Positions 1-7,248 of a DNA stretch of 64,000 bases are shown here, piece after piece (position 1 is the first letter of the stretch; each line of letters begins with the position of its first letter). The translations under genes and the position numbers were made by a program. This stretch comes from Bacteriovoracaceae bacterium (GTDB lineage: Bacteria; Bdellovibrionota; Bacteriovoracia; Bacteriovoracales; Bacteriovoracaceae): positions 202,598 to 266,597 of the forward strand of contig JANJTC010000007.1 of NCBI GenBank assembly GCA_024711325.1, in the 5' to 3' direction. Below the pieces are notes generated by a model. It was not told the origin of the DNA and made no database searches. It was given only the letters and a program-made list of their open reading frames with translations.

Positions 1-36
1 TTTTGTAACCAGGATATTTTCAAAAGACTTCATGGT

Positions 37-357
37 TTAAGCTTTAATGATTTGTTCTTCAGCAAAGTGAACTGAAACCAGATCACCAGCAAATTTCATG
101 GCGTCTTTTCCAGACTCCATCATCTCAGGAGTTTTCATAGCTGCTTTCCATGCATCTTTATTTTCAAAACACATTTCAGCAATCATGTGAAGATTGGAAG
201 CGCCTGTTGGTCCGCCGAAGATTTTATTGGTTCTTAATTCTTGAATTCCAGGAATGCGTAAGCAAATGGGAGTGTGAATGTTCTTGTAGTGCTCTTCAAA
301 AGCAGCTTTAGCATTATCGTCTTGAGGGACACGGTAGACAGCGATGACTTTGAACAT
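37..357 (-). CDS. EthD-family small protein
   Basis: A 106-residue single-domain protein that looks like the EthD/dimeric alpha-beta barrel family. It opens with a beta strand (MFKVIAVYRVP), followed by the HYKNIHTPI helix region and the typical 'PG(I)' turn; the C-terminal strand is LVSVHFAEE. Family members are small homodimers, often of unknown substrate, so no reaction is assigned. There is no signal peptide, so it is probably cytoplasmic. The ATG is preceded by an AAGGGG ribosome site. It lies 74 nt downstream of the second pstB on the same strand and may be read through from the pst operon or have its own promoter. Confidence 0.75.
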   Translation of the reverse strand: MFKVIAVYRVPQDDNAKAAFEEHYKNIHTPICLRIPGIQELRTNKIFGGPTGASNLHMIAEMCFENKDAWKAAMKTPEMMESGKDAMKFAGDLVSVHFAEEQIIKA

Positions 358-431
358 AATAACCCCTTGCGTTGTGTAAACGAAAAATTATGCTAGAACG
401 ATAGCGACTCTCAAGGGGAGATGTCAAAATA

Positions 432-1196
432 TTAGCCGAATCTGCCCTCAATATAGGCAGCCGTCCTTGGGACTTTAGGAGAATTAAATAAAGACGCAGT
501 CTCACCCATCTCCACTAGTTCTCCCATGTACATAAAAATGGTCTCATCTGAAACCCTTTTTGCCTGATTCATTGAGTGAGTCACGATCAAAATAGAATAA
601 TCCTTTTTAAGGTCTTTGATCAGAATCTCAATCGCTTCAATCCCGGCCGGGTCAAGAGCAGAGCAGGGCTCATCCAAAAGGAGTAGTTTTGGTTTAAGAG
701 GTAAGAGTCGGGCGATGCAAAGGCGTTGTTGTTTTTCTAAACTCAGAGAAAGGGCCGGGCGATTGAGTTGGCCTTTTAAATCGTTCCAAAGACCCACACG
801 CTTAAGAGAAGTCTCAACCATTTCATCCAGCACCGAACTCTTAACATTCTTTAAGTGAGTCCTGGCACCAAAAACAACATTTTCATAAATGCTTAAAGGA
901 AGAGGATTGGGTTTTTGAAAAACCATTCCTACTTGTTTTCTAAGTTCCGGCAAGGCCACTTGCGGATGATAAATATCTTCGCCAAATATCTGAATACTGC
1001 CTTCATGGGATACTTCAGTCCCTCGCTCATTAATGCGGTTCAGGCACTTGAGATAAGTACTCTTTCCGCATCCGGAGGGGCCGATTAAAGAAGTGATTTT
1101 GTGAGCGCCAATTGTAAAGGTGAGTTTATTTAAGGCCTGGAACTGGCCATACCAAAAGCTAAACTCATTTGTATTAACAGCATGATTGATATTCAT
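432..1196 (-). CDS. pstB: Phosphate ABC transporter ATP-binding protein PstB, copy 1 (degenerate signature motif)
   Basis: A 254-residue PstB-type ATPase, last gene of the pst operon, expected to energise phosphate uptake on the cytoplasmic face of PstC/PstA. Walker A is intact (GPSGCGKST, residues 39-47), as are the Q-loop (Q94 in VFQKPNP), Walker B (LLLLDE, 171-176) and H-loop (H207 in VTHSM). The ABC signature is not intact: the family LSGGQ is LSLEK here (residues 151-155, bases 732-746), although the flanking QQRLCIAR is perfectly PstB-like. The frame is open and the C-terminus normal, so this is a substitution and not decay. It starts 2 nt after the copy 2 stop codon. PstB function as a family is certain; the consequence of the signature loss is inferred (see findings). 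Confidence 0.92.
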   Translation of the reverse strand: MNINHAVNTNEFSFWYGQFQALNKLTFTIGAHKITSLIGPSGCGKSTYLKCLNRINERGTEVSHEGSIQIFGEDIYHPQVALPELRKQVGMVFQKPNPLPLSIYENVVFGARTHLKNVKSSVLDEMVETSLKRVGLWNDLKGQLNRPALSLSLEKQQRLCIARLLPLKPKLLLLDEPCSALDPAGIEAIEILIKDLKKDYSILIVTHSMNQAKRVSDETIFMYMGELVEMGETASLFNSPKVPRTAAYIEGRFG

Positions 1197-1198
1197 AA

Positions 1199-1954
1199 TT
1201 AACCGAATAAACCTTCAATATATTCTTGGGTCTTAATATCTTTGGCCTTGCCGCCAAAGATGTTTTCGTTTTGATCCAAATCTAAAATCTTACCATGTAA
1301 CATCATGGCCGTTCTGTCGCCGAGACGCCGGGCCTGGTTAATAACATTGGTGACCATAACAATGGTCATATTTTTTTTAAGTTCACTCAAAACTGCTTCA
1401 ATTTTCATGGTGGTCACCGGGTCAATGGCGATCGAGAATTCATCCAGGCAAAGAACTTCGGGATGATGGGAAAGTGCCCGTGCAATAGTTAGCCTCTGTT
1501 GTTGACCACCGGAAAGTTTGGTTGCCAGGCCGTCCAATCGATCTTTAACTTCATCCCAGAGAGCTGCTTTTTTCAAGCAGTCTTCCACAATGAAGTCTAA
1601 TTCATTTGAATCCTTGCAGCCCGCCATTCTTGGAGCGTAGGTAACATTTTCTTTAATCGTCATAGGTAAACCAACCGGCAACGGAGACACCATGCCTATA
1701 CGACGACGAAGAAATGTGGAGTCTTGATCCTTATAAATACTTTCCCCATCCAAAAGGATGTCACCCTTAATCTTGGCCGCGGGGTTAAAATCAAGCATCC
1801 GATTGAGACATCTTAAGAGAGAACTTTTGCCTGAATTGGCAGGACCAATTATCGCCAGGACTTCATTTTCATAAATATCCAGATTCAATTTATCAATGAC
1901 CGGTTCTTTTTGATAAGCGACCGTTAAATCTTTAATCTCAATTTTTTTCTTCAT
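1199..1954 (-). CDS. pstB: Phosphate ABC transporter ATP-binding protein PstB, copy 2 (degenerate Walker A, Q- and H-loops)
   Basis: A 251-residue PstB paralogue with lesions complementary to copy 1. The signature LSGGQ (147-151) is perfect and E172 of Walker B is kept. Walker A reads GPANSGKSS (37-45), so the fourth-position Gly is Asn. The Q-loop Gln is Pro (P91, in MVSPLPVG). The H-loop His is Asn (N203, in VTNVINQ; codon at 1346-1348), and the D-loop is altered (FSIAIDP). In ABC dimers each ATP sandwiches between Walker A/B/H of one subunit and the signature of the other. Pairing this protein with copy 1 therefore gives one complete and one doubly broken site. It starts 3 nt after pstA and is clearly part of the operon. 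Confidence 0.92.
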   Translation of the reverse strand: MKKKIEIKDLTVAYQKEPVIDKLNLDIYENEVLAIIGPANSGKSSLLRCLNRMLDFNPAAKIKGDILLDGESIYKDQDSTFLRRRIGMVSPLPVGLPMTIKENVTYAPRMAGCKDSNELDFIVEDCLKKAALWDEVKDRLDGLATKLSGGQQQRLTIARALSHHPEVLCLDEFSIAIDPVTTMKIEAVLSELKKNMTIVMVTNVINQARRLGDRTAMMLHGKILDLDQNENIFGGKAKDIKTQEYIEGLFG

Positions 1955-1957
1955 AAT

Positions 1958-2827
1958 TTACCACTTTCTCTTTGTCCGGAAGTAACTTCTCAGAACTACT
2001 GAAATTGAATTCACTGACAAAATCAACATGATGAGTACTAAGGCGGTAGCAAAAGGATAAGCTTCCGGCACTCCCACCACTTGGGTTGAGATAGTGAAAA
2101 GATGCATGGATAAAGACATGCACTGATCAAAAACACTTTGTGGTAAGTAAGGAAGATAAAAGGCCACACCGGTAAAGAGAATCGCTGCGGTTTCTCCGGC
2201 CGATCGTCCAACAGAAAAGACCAGACCCGTAAGGATTCCAGGAATTGAGTTGGGTAACACAATATGACGGATTGTCTGAAGTTTACTCGCTCCCACATTC
2301 CAGGATGCTTCCCTGAACGAATGCGGCACGGCCTTTAAAGATTCCAAGGTCGAAGTGATAATGACCGGAAGGTTCATCACGGCCAGAGTAAACGAAGCGG
2401 CCAGAATACTGGTCCCCATCTGCAGAAAAAGAACAAAGGCACCCAGGCCAAAAAGAGCATGAACAATACTTGGAACACCGGCCAGATTTAAGATTGCCAG
2501 TCGAATGATACGAGTAATTCTGTTGTCGGCCGCGTATTCAGATAAGTAAATCGCTGCCAAAACTCCCAAAGGACATGAAACCAAAACACTTATGATCACT
2601 AACCAAAAAGTTCCTACGATGGTTGGGAAAATCCCGCCTGCCGTCATCCCTTGAATTGGATCTTGTGTCAGGAAATCCCAAGAAAGAGCAGGAAAGCCTT
2701 TAAGGAATAACCAAAACATGATGATCAGTGCCGGTAAGAATAAAAAGAAAGTAAGCGTGCTTAAAAGATTTTTAAATCTCTTTTCCTTAATCTCTTTATT
2801 TAGGAGGTGCTGAGTAGGGTGAAACAT
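1958..2827 (-). CDS. pstA: Phosphate ABC transporter permease PstA
   Basis: A 289-residue inner-membrane permease with about six hydrophobic helices and the PstA/PstC-type coupling (EAA) loop around FREASWNVGASKLQTIRHI. The segment LAGVPSIVHALFGLG is typical of PstA. It should form the phosphate channel with PstC and dock on the PstB pair. Only 2 nt separate it from pstC upstream and 3 nt from pstB copy 2 downstream, so all five pst genes are probably one transcript. Length is normal for the family and no key segment is missing. Confidence 0.95.
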   Translation of the reverse strand: MFHPTQHLLNKEIKEKRFKNLLSTLTFFLFLPALIIMFWLFLKGFPALSWDFLTQDPIQGMTAGGIFPTIVGTFWLVIISVLVSCPLGVLAAIYLSEYAADNRITRIIRLAILNLAGVPSIVHALFGLGAFVLFLQMGTSILAASFTLAVMNLPVIITSTLESLKAVPHSFREASWNVGASKLQTIRHIVLPNSIPGILTGLVFSVGRSAGETAAILFTGVAFYLPYLPQSVFDQCMSLSMHLFTISTQVVGVPEAYPFATALVLIMLILSVNSISVVLRSYFRTKRKW

Positions 2828-2829
2828 CG

Positions 2830-3762
2830 TTATTTCCTTCTGCCTCGAATAAGATAATCAGCAGATAAGTTAACTATAAAAGAGAGTATGAAGAGGACTA
2901 AGCCGATAGCAAAAAGGGCCTGATAGTGTTCTCCGCCTTTAGGTGATTCTCCTAATTCAGCTGCAATGGTTGCCGTTAATGTTCGGGCAGGATCAAATAC
3001 GCTTTGAGGAATCTGAATGGAGTGACCAGTTGCCATTAACACTGCCATGGTTTCACCCAGAGCACGACCCACTCCCAGGAGGGCCGCCGCCATCAGGCCA
3101 TTTTTAGCTGCCGGTAGCAGAACTCTTGTGGCCACTTCCCACTTGGTGGCCCCCATAGCCTCAGCAGCTTCCCGATAAGTTTCCGGCACCGCCCTTAAAG
3201 CGTCTTCACCAACTGAAACAATGAGAGGAAGGGACATCAAAGCCAAAATAATTGAGGCATTTAAAACATTCAGTCCAATCGGCACATTAAAAGTATTTAT
3301 GATCAGTGGATTAATCATCATAATTGCCACGAAACCCCAGACCACAGAAGGAATGGCGGCCAGAAACTCAATTAATATCTTATAAATTTCTCTGCTTTTA
3401 GGATTACAAAATTCCGAGATGTAAAAGGCACAGGCAAGCCCCAGTGGAACTGCCAGTAACATTGAAAGACAAGTAACCACCAATGTTCCTACGAAAAGGG
3501 CCAGGATCCCATAATTAATTTTAGAGACGGAAGCTGGATTCCAATTTGTGGAGAAGAAAAATTCATCAAACTTAAAGTTATTCATAAGAAAGGGATAAGA
3601 TTCTTTCAGAATGAAAAACAAAATCGCCAGAATGAGTACAATTGAGCTATATCCACCAACCTTGATGATAAACTCAATGGCAATTTCTGATTTAAGTTTA
3701 TTGCTCTTCTTTTTACGCCATTCCATTGCCAGAACTGGCGCTTCTGTCAGTTTTACTTCCAT
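2830..3762 (-). CDS. pstC: Phosphate ABC transporter permease PstC
   Basis: A 310-residue inner-membrane permease. It has the PstC hallmarks LAAIPSVVWGFVAI and a coupling loop TYREAAEAMGATKWEVATRVLLPAA. A cytoplasmic N-terminal stretch rich in Lys precedes the first membrane helix near residue 30. It partners PstA. It begins 5 nt after pstS. The first ATG has no clear Shine-Dalgarno sequence (the upstream sequence is A/T only); an in-frame ATG at residue 13 is an alternative start that would not change the membrane part. Confidence 0.94.
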   Translation of the reverse strand: MEVKLTEAPVLAMEWRKKKSNKLKSEIAIEFIIKVGGYSSIVLILAILFFILKESYPFLMNNFKFDEFFFSTNWNPASVSKINYGILALFVGTLVVTCLSMLLAVPLGLACAFYISEFCNPKSREIYKILIEFLAAIPSVVWGFVAIMMINPLIINTFNVPIGLNVLNASIILALMSLPLIVSVGEDALRAVPETYREAAEAMGATKWEVATRVLLPAAKNGLMAAALLGVGRALGETMAVLMATGHSIQIPQSVFDPARTLTATIAAELGESPKGGEHYQALFAIGLVLFILSFIVNLSADYLIRGRRK

Positions 3763-3767
3763 ATATA

Positions 3768-4625
3768 TTATTTTTTAGGAACAGGTACATAACCTGATTT
3801 AATAATAATTTCTTTGGCAGCATCACTTTGGGTCCATTCCATATAGGCCTTAACTTCGAGTGAAGGTTCTCCTGAAGTATACATATAAAGTTCACGAGCA
3901 ATGGGATAAGTTTTATCTGTTGCTGTCTCTAGTGATGGACTCACGCAATCGCTACCAGCTTTCCCGGAAATACAAAGGGCCTTAACATTTTTTGTGATGT
4001 AACCCATTCCTGAATAACCAATTGCGCATGGAGTTTTCTCGACTAAATCAATGGCTTCCCTTGAACCATTAAGGTCCATGGATCCCATTTTGAAATCTGT
4101 ATTTTCCCCCAAAATGGCCTCACGGAAATATTGGTAGGTTCCTGAATTGGATTGTCTGGAAATTCTAATTATTTTATTTTCTTTACAGCCTGGAACAACT
4201 GTTCCCGCTCTGACATCACTCCAACTTTCACATTTACCACCTTCACCATAGATGCAGGCAATTTCTTCAAGACTTAAACCAGTCAGGCGGTTGGAAGGGT
4301 GAACAAAAACTGCTAAAGCATCCAGACCAACAATAAATTCCTGAACAGTCTTACCGGTATTTTTTTGCGCTTGAGCTTTTTCTTCTTCTTTGATGGCCCT
4401 TGATGAGTTGGCAATATCAACCGTTCCGTTAATCAAGGCCGCAATACCCGTGCCTGAACCTCCACCGGAGACAGCAATCGCCACTTCTGGTTTGATCTTT
4501 TTATATTCTTCCGCCCAGGCCTGAGCGAGATTGACGATAGTGTCAGAACCCTTGTTTTGGATAAGTTTATGCTCACGTCGAGAACAACTCATAAGAATAA
4601 CCAAAAGCAAAAAAGCTGTTTTCAT
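3768..4625 (-). CDS. pstS: Phosphate-binding lipoprotein PstS
   Basis: A 285-residue phosphate-binding protein and first gene of the pst operon. The N-terminus is a lipoprotein signal, with the lipobox LMSC giving the lipidated Cys at residue 14. Downstream, the motifs KGSDTI, SGGGSGTGIAAL, IANSSRAIK and ISRQSNSGTYQYF are phosphate-loop segments of the PBP-like family. It would be anchored at the periplasmic face and deliver phosphate to PstC/PstA. AGAGGAAAATT precedes the ATG. The intergenic region upstream carries the Pho-box-like repeats at 4701-4729. No phoU, phoR or phoB gene occurs in this window. Confidence 0.94.
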   Translation of the reverse strand: MKTAFLLLVILMSCSRREHKLIQNKGSDTIVNLAQAWAEEYKKIKPEVAIAVSGGGSGTGIAALINGTVDIANSSRAIKEEEKAQAQKNTGKTVQEFIVGLDALAVFVHPSNRLTGLSLEEIACIYGEGGKCESWSDVRAGTVVPGCKENKIIRISRQSNSGTYQYFREAILGENTDFKMGSMDLNGSREAIDLVEKTPCAIGYSGMGYITKNVKALCISGKAGSDCVSPSLETATDKTYPIARELYMYTSGEPSLEVKAYMEWTQSDAAKEIIIKSGYVPVPKK

Positions 4626-4700
4626 AATTTTCCTCTTTTAAAATCTTAATGAGCGAGATCATAATGATTAAAAAATAAACTTTCTATGCTTTAAGAATTC

Positions 4701-4729
4701 TTAACCTAGTCTTAATATTGTATTAATAT
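4701..4729 (+). promoter_or_regulatory. Pho-box-like triple direct repeat upstream of pstS
   Basis: Three heptamers stand exactly 11 bp apart on the plus strand: TTAACCT at 4701, TTAATAT at 4712 and TTAATAT at 4723. A weaker TTAAGAA begins at 4691. One-helical-turn (11-bp) spacing of TTAACA/CTGTCAT-type half sites is how PhoB/PhoP response regulators bind. The element sits between the divergent pstS (minus) and TauE/SafE permease (plus) genes, so it could serve either. The repeat is seen; the regulator is inferred from the adjacent pst operon. Confidence 0.55.
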
Positions 4730-4767
4730 TTCTCAATCTAATTTTTTCAGGGATTCAAAAAAATCAT

Positions 4768-5541
4768 ATGGTTACTACAGAACTGCTGGTTCTTTGCCTA
4801 ACTGCTTTTGGTGCCGGATTCATTGATTCAATCGTTGGGGGAGGAGGTTTAATCCAACTCCCGGCCTTAATGATGATTCTTCCGGGGGCCAATGTCGTGA
4901 CCCTTCTGGGAACTAACAAATTGGTTTCGGTTACGGGTACGGCCGTTTCAACTTATCGATTCTCCAGACATATTCCTTATGTGAAAACTATTATCATTCC
5001 CGCTATCTTAAGTGCTTTTTTGTTTTCATTTTTAGGGGCCTATACGGTTTCCATTGTCAGTAGTGAATTTCTTAAGCCGCTATTTATGGTTTTACTGTTT
5101 TTAGTTTTTGTTCTGACTATTCGAAATAAATCCTTTGGAATAGTTGATCATAATCCAGACATTCCTATACCTGCATGGAAACCAATAGTAATAGGAACAT
5201 TCGTTGGTTTTTATGACGGTTTTTTCGGGCCAGGTACAGGCAGCTTTCTGATTATTGCTTTTGTGGGGCTTCTGGGCATGACCTTCGTTCAGGGATCCGC
5301 CTATGCAAAAATGATTAATCTTACGACTAATTTAGCTGCTCTTTTACTCTTTGTTCTCAAGGGGAAATTCCTTTTTGAGTATGCTCTGCCGATGATGCTG
5401 TTTAATGTGGGGGGAGCTTTACTGGGAGTGAAATTGGCCCTCTTAAAAGGCAACGAATTTGTCCGGTTACTTTTAAGAGGGATAGTCTTCTTAACAATTT
5501 TAAAATTAGCTTTCGATATTTCTAAGGATTATCTTCTTTAA
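4768..5541 (+). CDS. TauE/SafE-family (DUF81) membrane permease
   Basis: A 257-residue polytopic membrane protein with about seven or eight hydrophobic helices and the family's glycine-rich signatures: FGAGFIDSIVGGGGLIQLPAL at the N-terminus and GFYDGFFGPGTGSFLI at the start of the second half. The two halves are the usual internal repeat. Relatives export or import small organic or sulfur anions, and the substrate cannot be read from sequence. AGGGATT precedes the ATG. It is divergent from pstS across the Pho-box-like repeats, so a phosphate-starvation link is possible but unproven. Its stop codon overlaps that of the convergent hpd gene. Confidence 0.85.
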   Translation: MVTTELLVLCLTAFGAGFIDSIVGGGGLIQLPALMMILPGANVVTLLGTNKLVSVTGTAVSTYRFSRHIPYVKTIIIPAILSAFLFSFLGAYTVSIVSSEFLKPLFMVLLFLVFVLTIRNKSFGIVDHNPDIPIPAWKPIVIGTFVGFYDGFFGPGTGSFLIIAFVGLLGMTFVQGSAYAKMINLTTNLAALLLFVLKGKFLFEYALPMMLFNVGGALLGVKLALLKGNEFVRLLLRGIVFLTILKLAFDISKDYLL

Positions 5542-6593
5542 AGGTAACCACGTTTCATTTGATCTCTTTCAATGGCATCAAAGAGTGCCTGAAAGTTTCC
5601 ATTTCCAAATCCCCAATGATTTTTTCTCTGAATATATTCAAAGAAAAGAGGACCAATATAAGTATCGGAAAAGATTTGTAATAAATAACCTTCTGGATCT
5701 CCATCGACTAAAAGATTTAACGCTTCCAGAGTTTTAAGGTCTTCCGTTACTTTAAATGGTCTGTTAGGGATGCCCTCATAATAGGTTGAAGGAACATTCA
5801 AAAAACGCACATCACGTTCTCTCAATTCGCCAACGGTAGAGATAATATCTGGAGTCATAAGAGCGATATGCTGAACACCAGGTCCTTTATGGACATCCAG
5901 GAATTCCTGGATTTGAGATTTTCCGCCTTCTCTTTCAGGTTCGTTGATCGGAATAATGATGGAGTTATCAGCGAGCTGTACCACTTTTGAATTTAGTCCG
6001 GTTTTTGACCCTTTGATATCAAAGTAACGGGTTTCAACAAAACCATAAGTCCTTTTATAGAATTCCACCCAGTGATCCATCTGTCCTTTTGGAACATTAT
6101 TTGTCAGGTGATCAATTCTTGAAACTCTGGTTTTAAGTGGTTGAGCTACTGGGTCATTATCCAGATTTTTAAAACCTGGTCTAAATTCCTGAGTTGGTCT
6201 TTCAACAAACTCATTAATCACATCACCAAAGCCCTGAATAGAAGCTGTCTTAGTGATTCCATGAGAGGTTTCTTCGACTTTTAAGTCATGAATAAGCTTG
6301 GCCCCATTTTTCAATGTGATCTCAAGTGCCTTCTCTACGCTCTCCACTTGAAAGGATATTTTACTTACACCTTCCCCGTGGGCCTTATAATATTTACGGG
6401 CCAGAGTATTTTCATCACTGGACGCCTTAACTAAAAATCGTACTTGTCCTTGAGTATAGAGCTCAGAATCCTCATTTTTGGCAGTTTGAGAAAAACCCAT
6501 CGTCGTGAAAAGCTTAACCGTAGGGGACTGAAGAGAATCAACAGTAAACTCTAAGTGATCAATATTTTTCAAACCAGCTGGGTTTTGCGTCAT
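5538..6593 (-). CDS. hpd: 4-hydroxyphenylpyruvate dioxygenase
   Basis: A 351-residue two-domain VOC-fold enzyme that converts 4-hydroxyphenylpyruvate to homogentisate in tyrosine breakdown. The three iron ligands are visible in the C-terminal domain: H162 (RIDHLTNNVP), H242 (GVQHIALMTPDI) and E319 (GPLFFEYIQRK). The C-terminal lid GFGNGNFQALFDAIERDQ is canonical and of normal length. CAGGAGAGATAAC precedes the ATG. It lies 57 nt downstream of the NYN-domain gene on the same strand. The indolepyruvate oxidoreductase gene across the divergent promoter also acts on aryl-pyruvates. No homogentisate dioxygenase was found in this window. Confidence 0.96.
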   Translation of the reverse strand: MTQNPAGLKNIDHLEFTVDSLQSPTVKLFTTMGFSQTAKNEDSELYTQGQVRFLVKASSDENTLARKYYKAHGEGVSKISFQVESVEKALEITLKNGAKLIHDLKVEETSHGITKTASIQGFGDVINEFVERPTQEFRPGFKNLDNDPVAQPLKTRVSRIDHLTNNVPKGQMDHWVEFYKRTYGFVETRYFDIKGSKTGLNSKVVQLADNSIIIPINEPEREGGKSQIQEFLDVHKGPGVQHIALMTPDIISTVGELRERDVRFLNVPSTYYEGIPNRPFKVTEDLKTLEALNLLVDGDPEGYLLQIFSDTYIGPLFFEYIQRKNHWGFGNGNFQALFDAIERDQMKRGYL

Positions 6594-6650
6594 GTTATCT
6601 CTCCTGTCCTAATACGTTTTCATCATCTTAATTCAAAAAGAAAGAGAAGA

Positions 6651-7157
6651 TCAACGTCTGGTTTTCTTCTTAGTTGTTCCCTGGCTTAATGAGAAACAAT
6701 CTTCCTTAAGAATGGGGTGAAAATAATCTGCTTCTTCTCTTAATACCTGGGCAGTGGTTGATTCAACTGCGCAAATTTCAACCCTTACACCTTCTGATTT
6801 TAAATGCCTGACGAGTTCCACATAATCTGAATCGCCAGATAAAATAATAATCGAATCCACCTTGCTTGAGAGCTGAGTGGCCTTAATACTTAAAGGGATG
6901 TCCGCAGATTTATGACAGGGTCTGACTGAACCATGGTATTTGGTATGAAGTCTTTCAGCTAATTTGGAAGAAATATTTTTTCCTTCTCGAAAATAGATTA
7001 AACGATTGAGGCCTCGACCACCTAAAAGTCGTGGAATAAGTGCATCAAAATTAATCATCATGTTTTGATCTTTATTTTCATTTTCTAAAGATCGTTCAAT
7101 ATTATTCCCATCGACCAGTATGGCCACTGACTGGGAAATAAGAATGGTTTCTTCCAT
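6651..7157 (-). CDS. NYN (LabA/PIN-like) domain protein
   Basis: A 168-residue protein of the NYN branch of the PIN-like nuclease fold. Acidic metal-binding positions are visible in VAILVDGNNIE (D16), SGDSDYVELVRHL and the C-terminal EEADYFHPI. The central ADIPLSIKATQL resembles the LabA/DUF88 D-x-x-L-x-x-D region, but with Ser where the second Asp usually lies. Relatives are thought to be RNases or nucleic-acid-binding regulators; no target can be named. The C-terminus is a basic tail (KKKTRR). It is cytoplasmic and probably co-transcribed with hpd. Confidence 0.8.
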   Translation of the reverse strand: MEETILISQSVAILVDGNNIERSLENENKDQNMMINFDALIPRLLGGRGLNRLIYFREGKNISSKLAERLHTKYHGSVRPCHKSADIPLSIKATQLSSKVDSIIILSGDSDYVELVRHLKSEGVRVEICAVESTTAQVLREEADYFHPILKEDCFSLSQGTTKKKTRR

Positions 7158-7188
7158 TGTTTAAGTCCTTGAATTTACTTTTTGTTAA

Positions 7189-7217
7189 TTGCTCAAATGC
7201 CTGAGGGAGGGTATAAC
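7189..7217 (+). promoter_or_regulatory. Candidate sigma70 promoter of the indolepyruvate oxidoreductase gene
   Basis: A -35 TTGCTC (7189-7194) and a -10 TATAAC (7212-7217) are separated by 17 bp. The start codon is at 7249. No good Shine-Dalgarno sequence precedes the ATG. A 7-bp inverted repeat overlaps the -10 (separate entry). Confidence 0.5.
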
Positions 7218-7237
7218 AAAAGGGTTTATTTACCCTC
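7207..7237. promoter_or_regulatory. Inverted repeat (candidate operator) over the iorA -10
   Basis: GAGGGTA (7207-7213) and TACCCTC (7231-7237) are perfect inverted arms with a 17-bp spacer. They overlap the -10 and the predicted start of transcription of the oxidoreductase gene. The position suits a repressor operator; the regulator is unknown. A 5' mRNA hairpin is the alternative. Confidence 0.4.
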
Positions 7238-7248
7238 GAGACTAAACA

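Noticed and set aside
363..418. 7-bp inverted repeat CCCCTTG/CAAGGGG as a pst operon terminator
   Set aside because: The arms are 42 nt apart with no U-tract; one arm is the ribosome-binding site of the EthD gene. Probably chance.
432..1196. PstB copy 1 as a pseudogene
   Set aside because: The frame is intact, and all motifs other than the signature are conserved. The lesion is complementary to that of copy 2, which points to subfunctionalisation and not decay.
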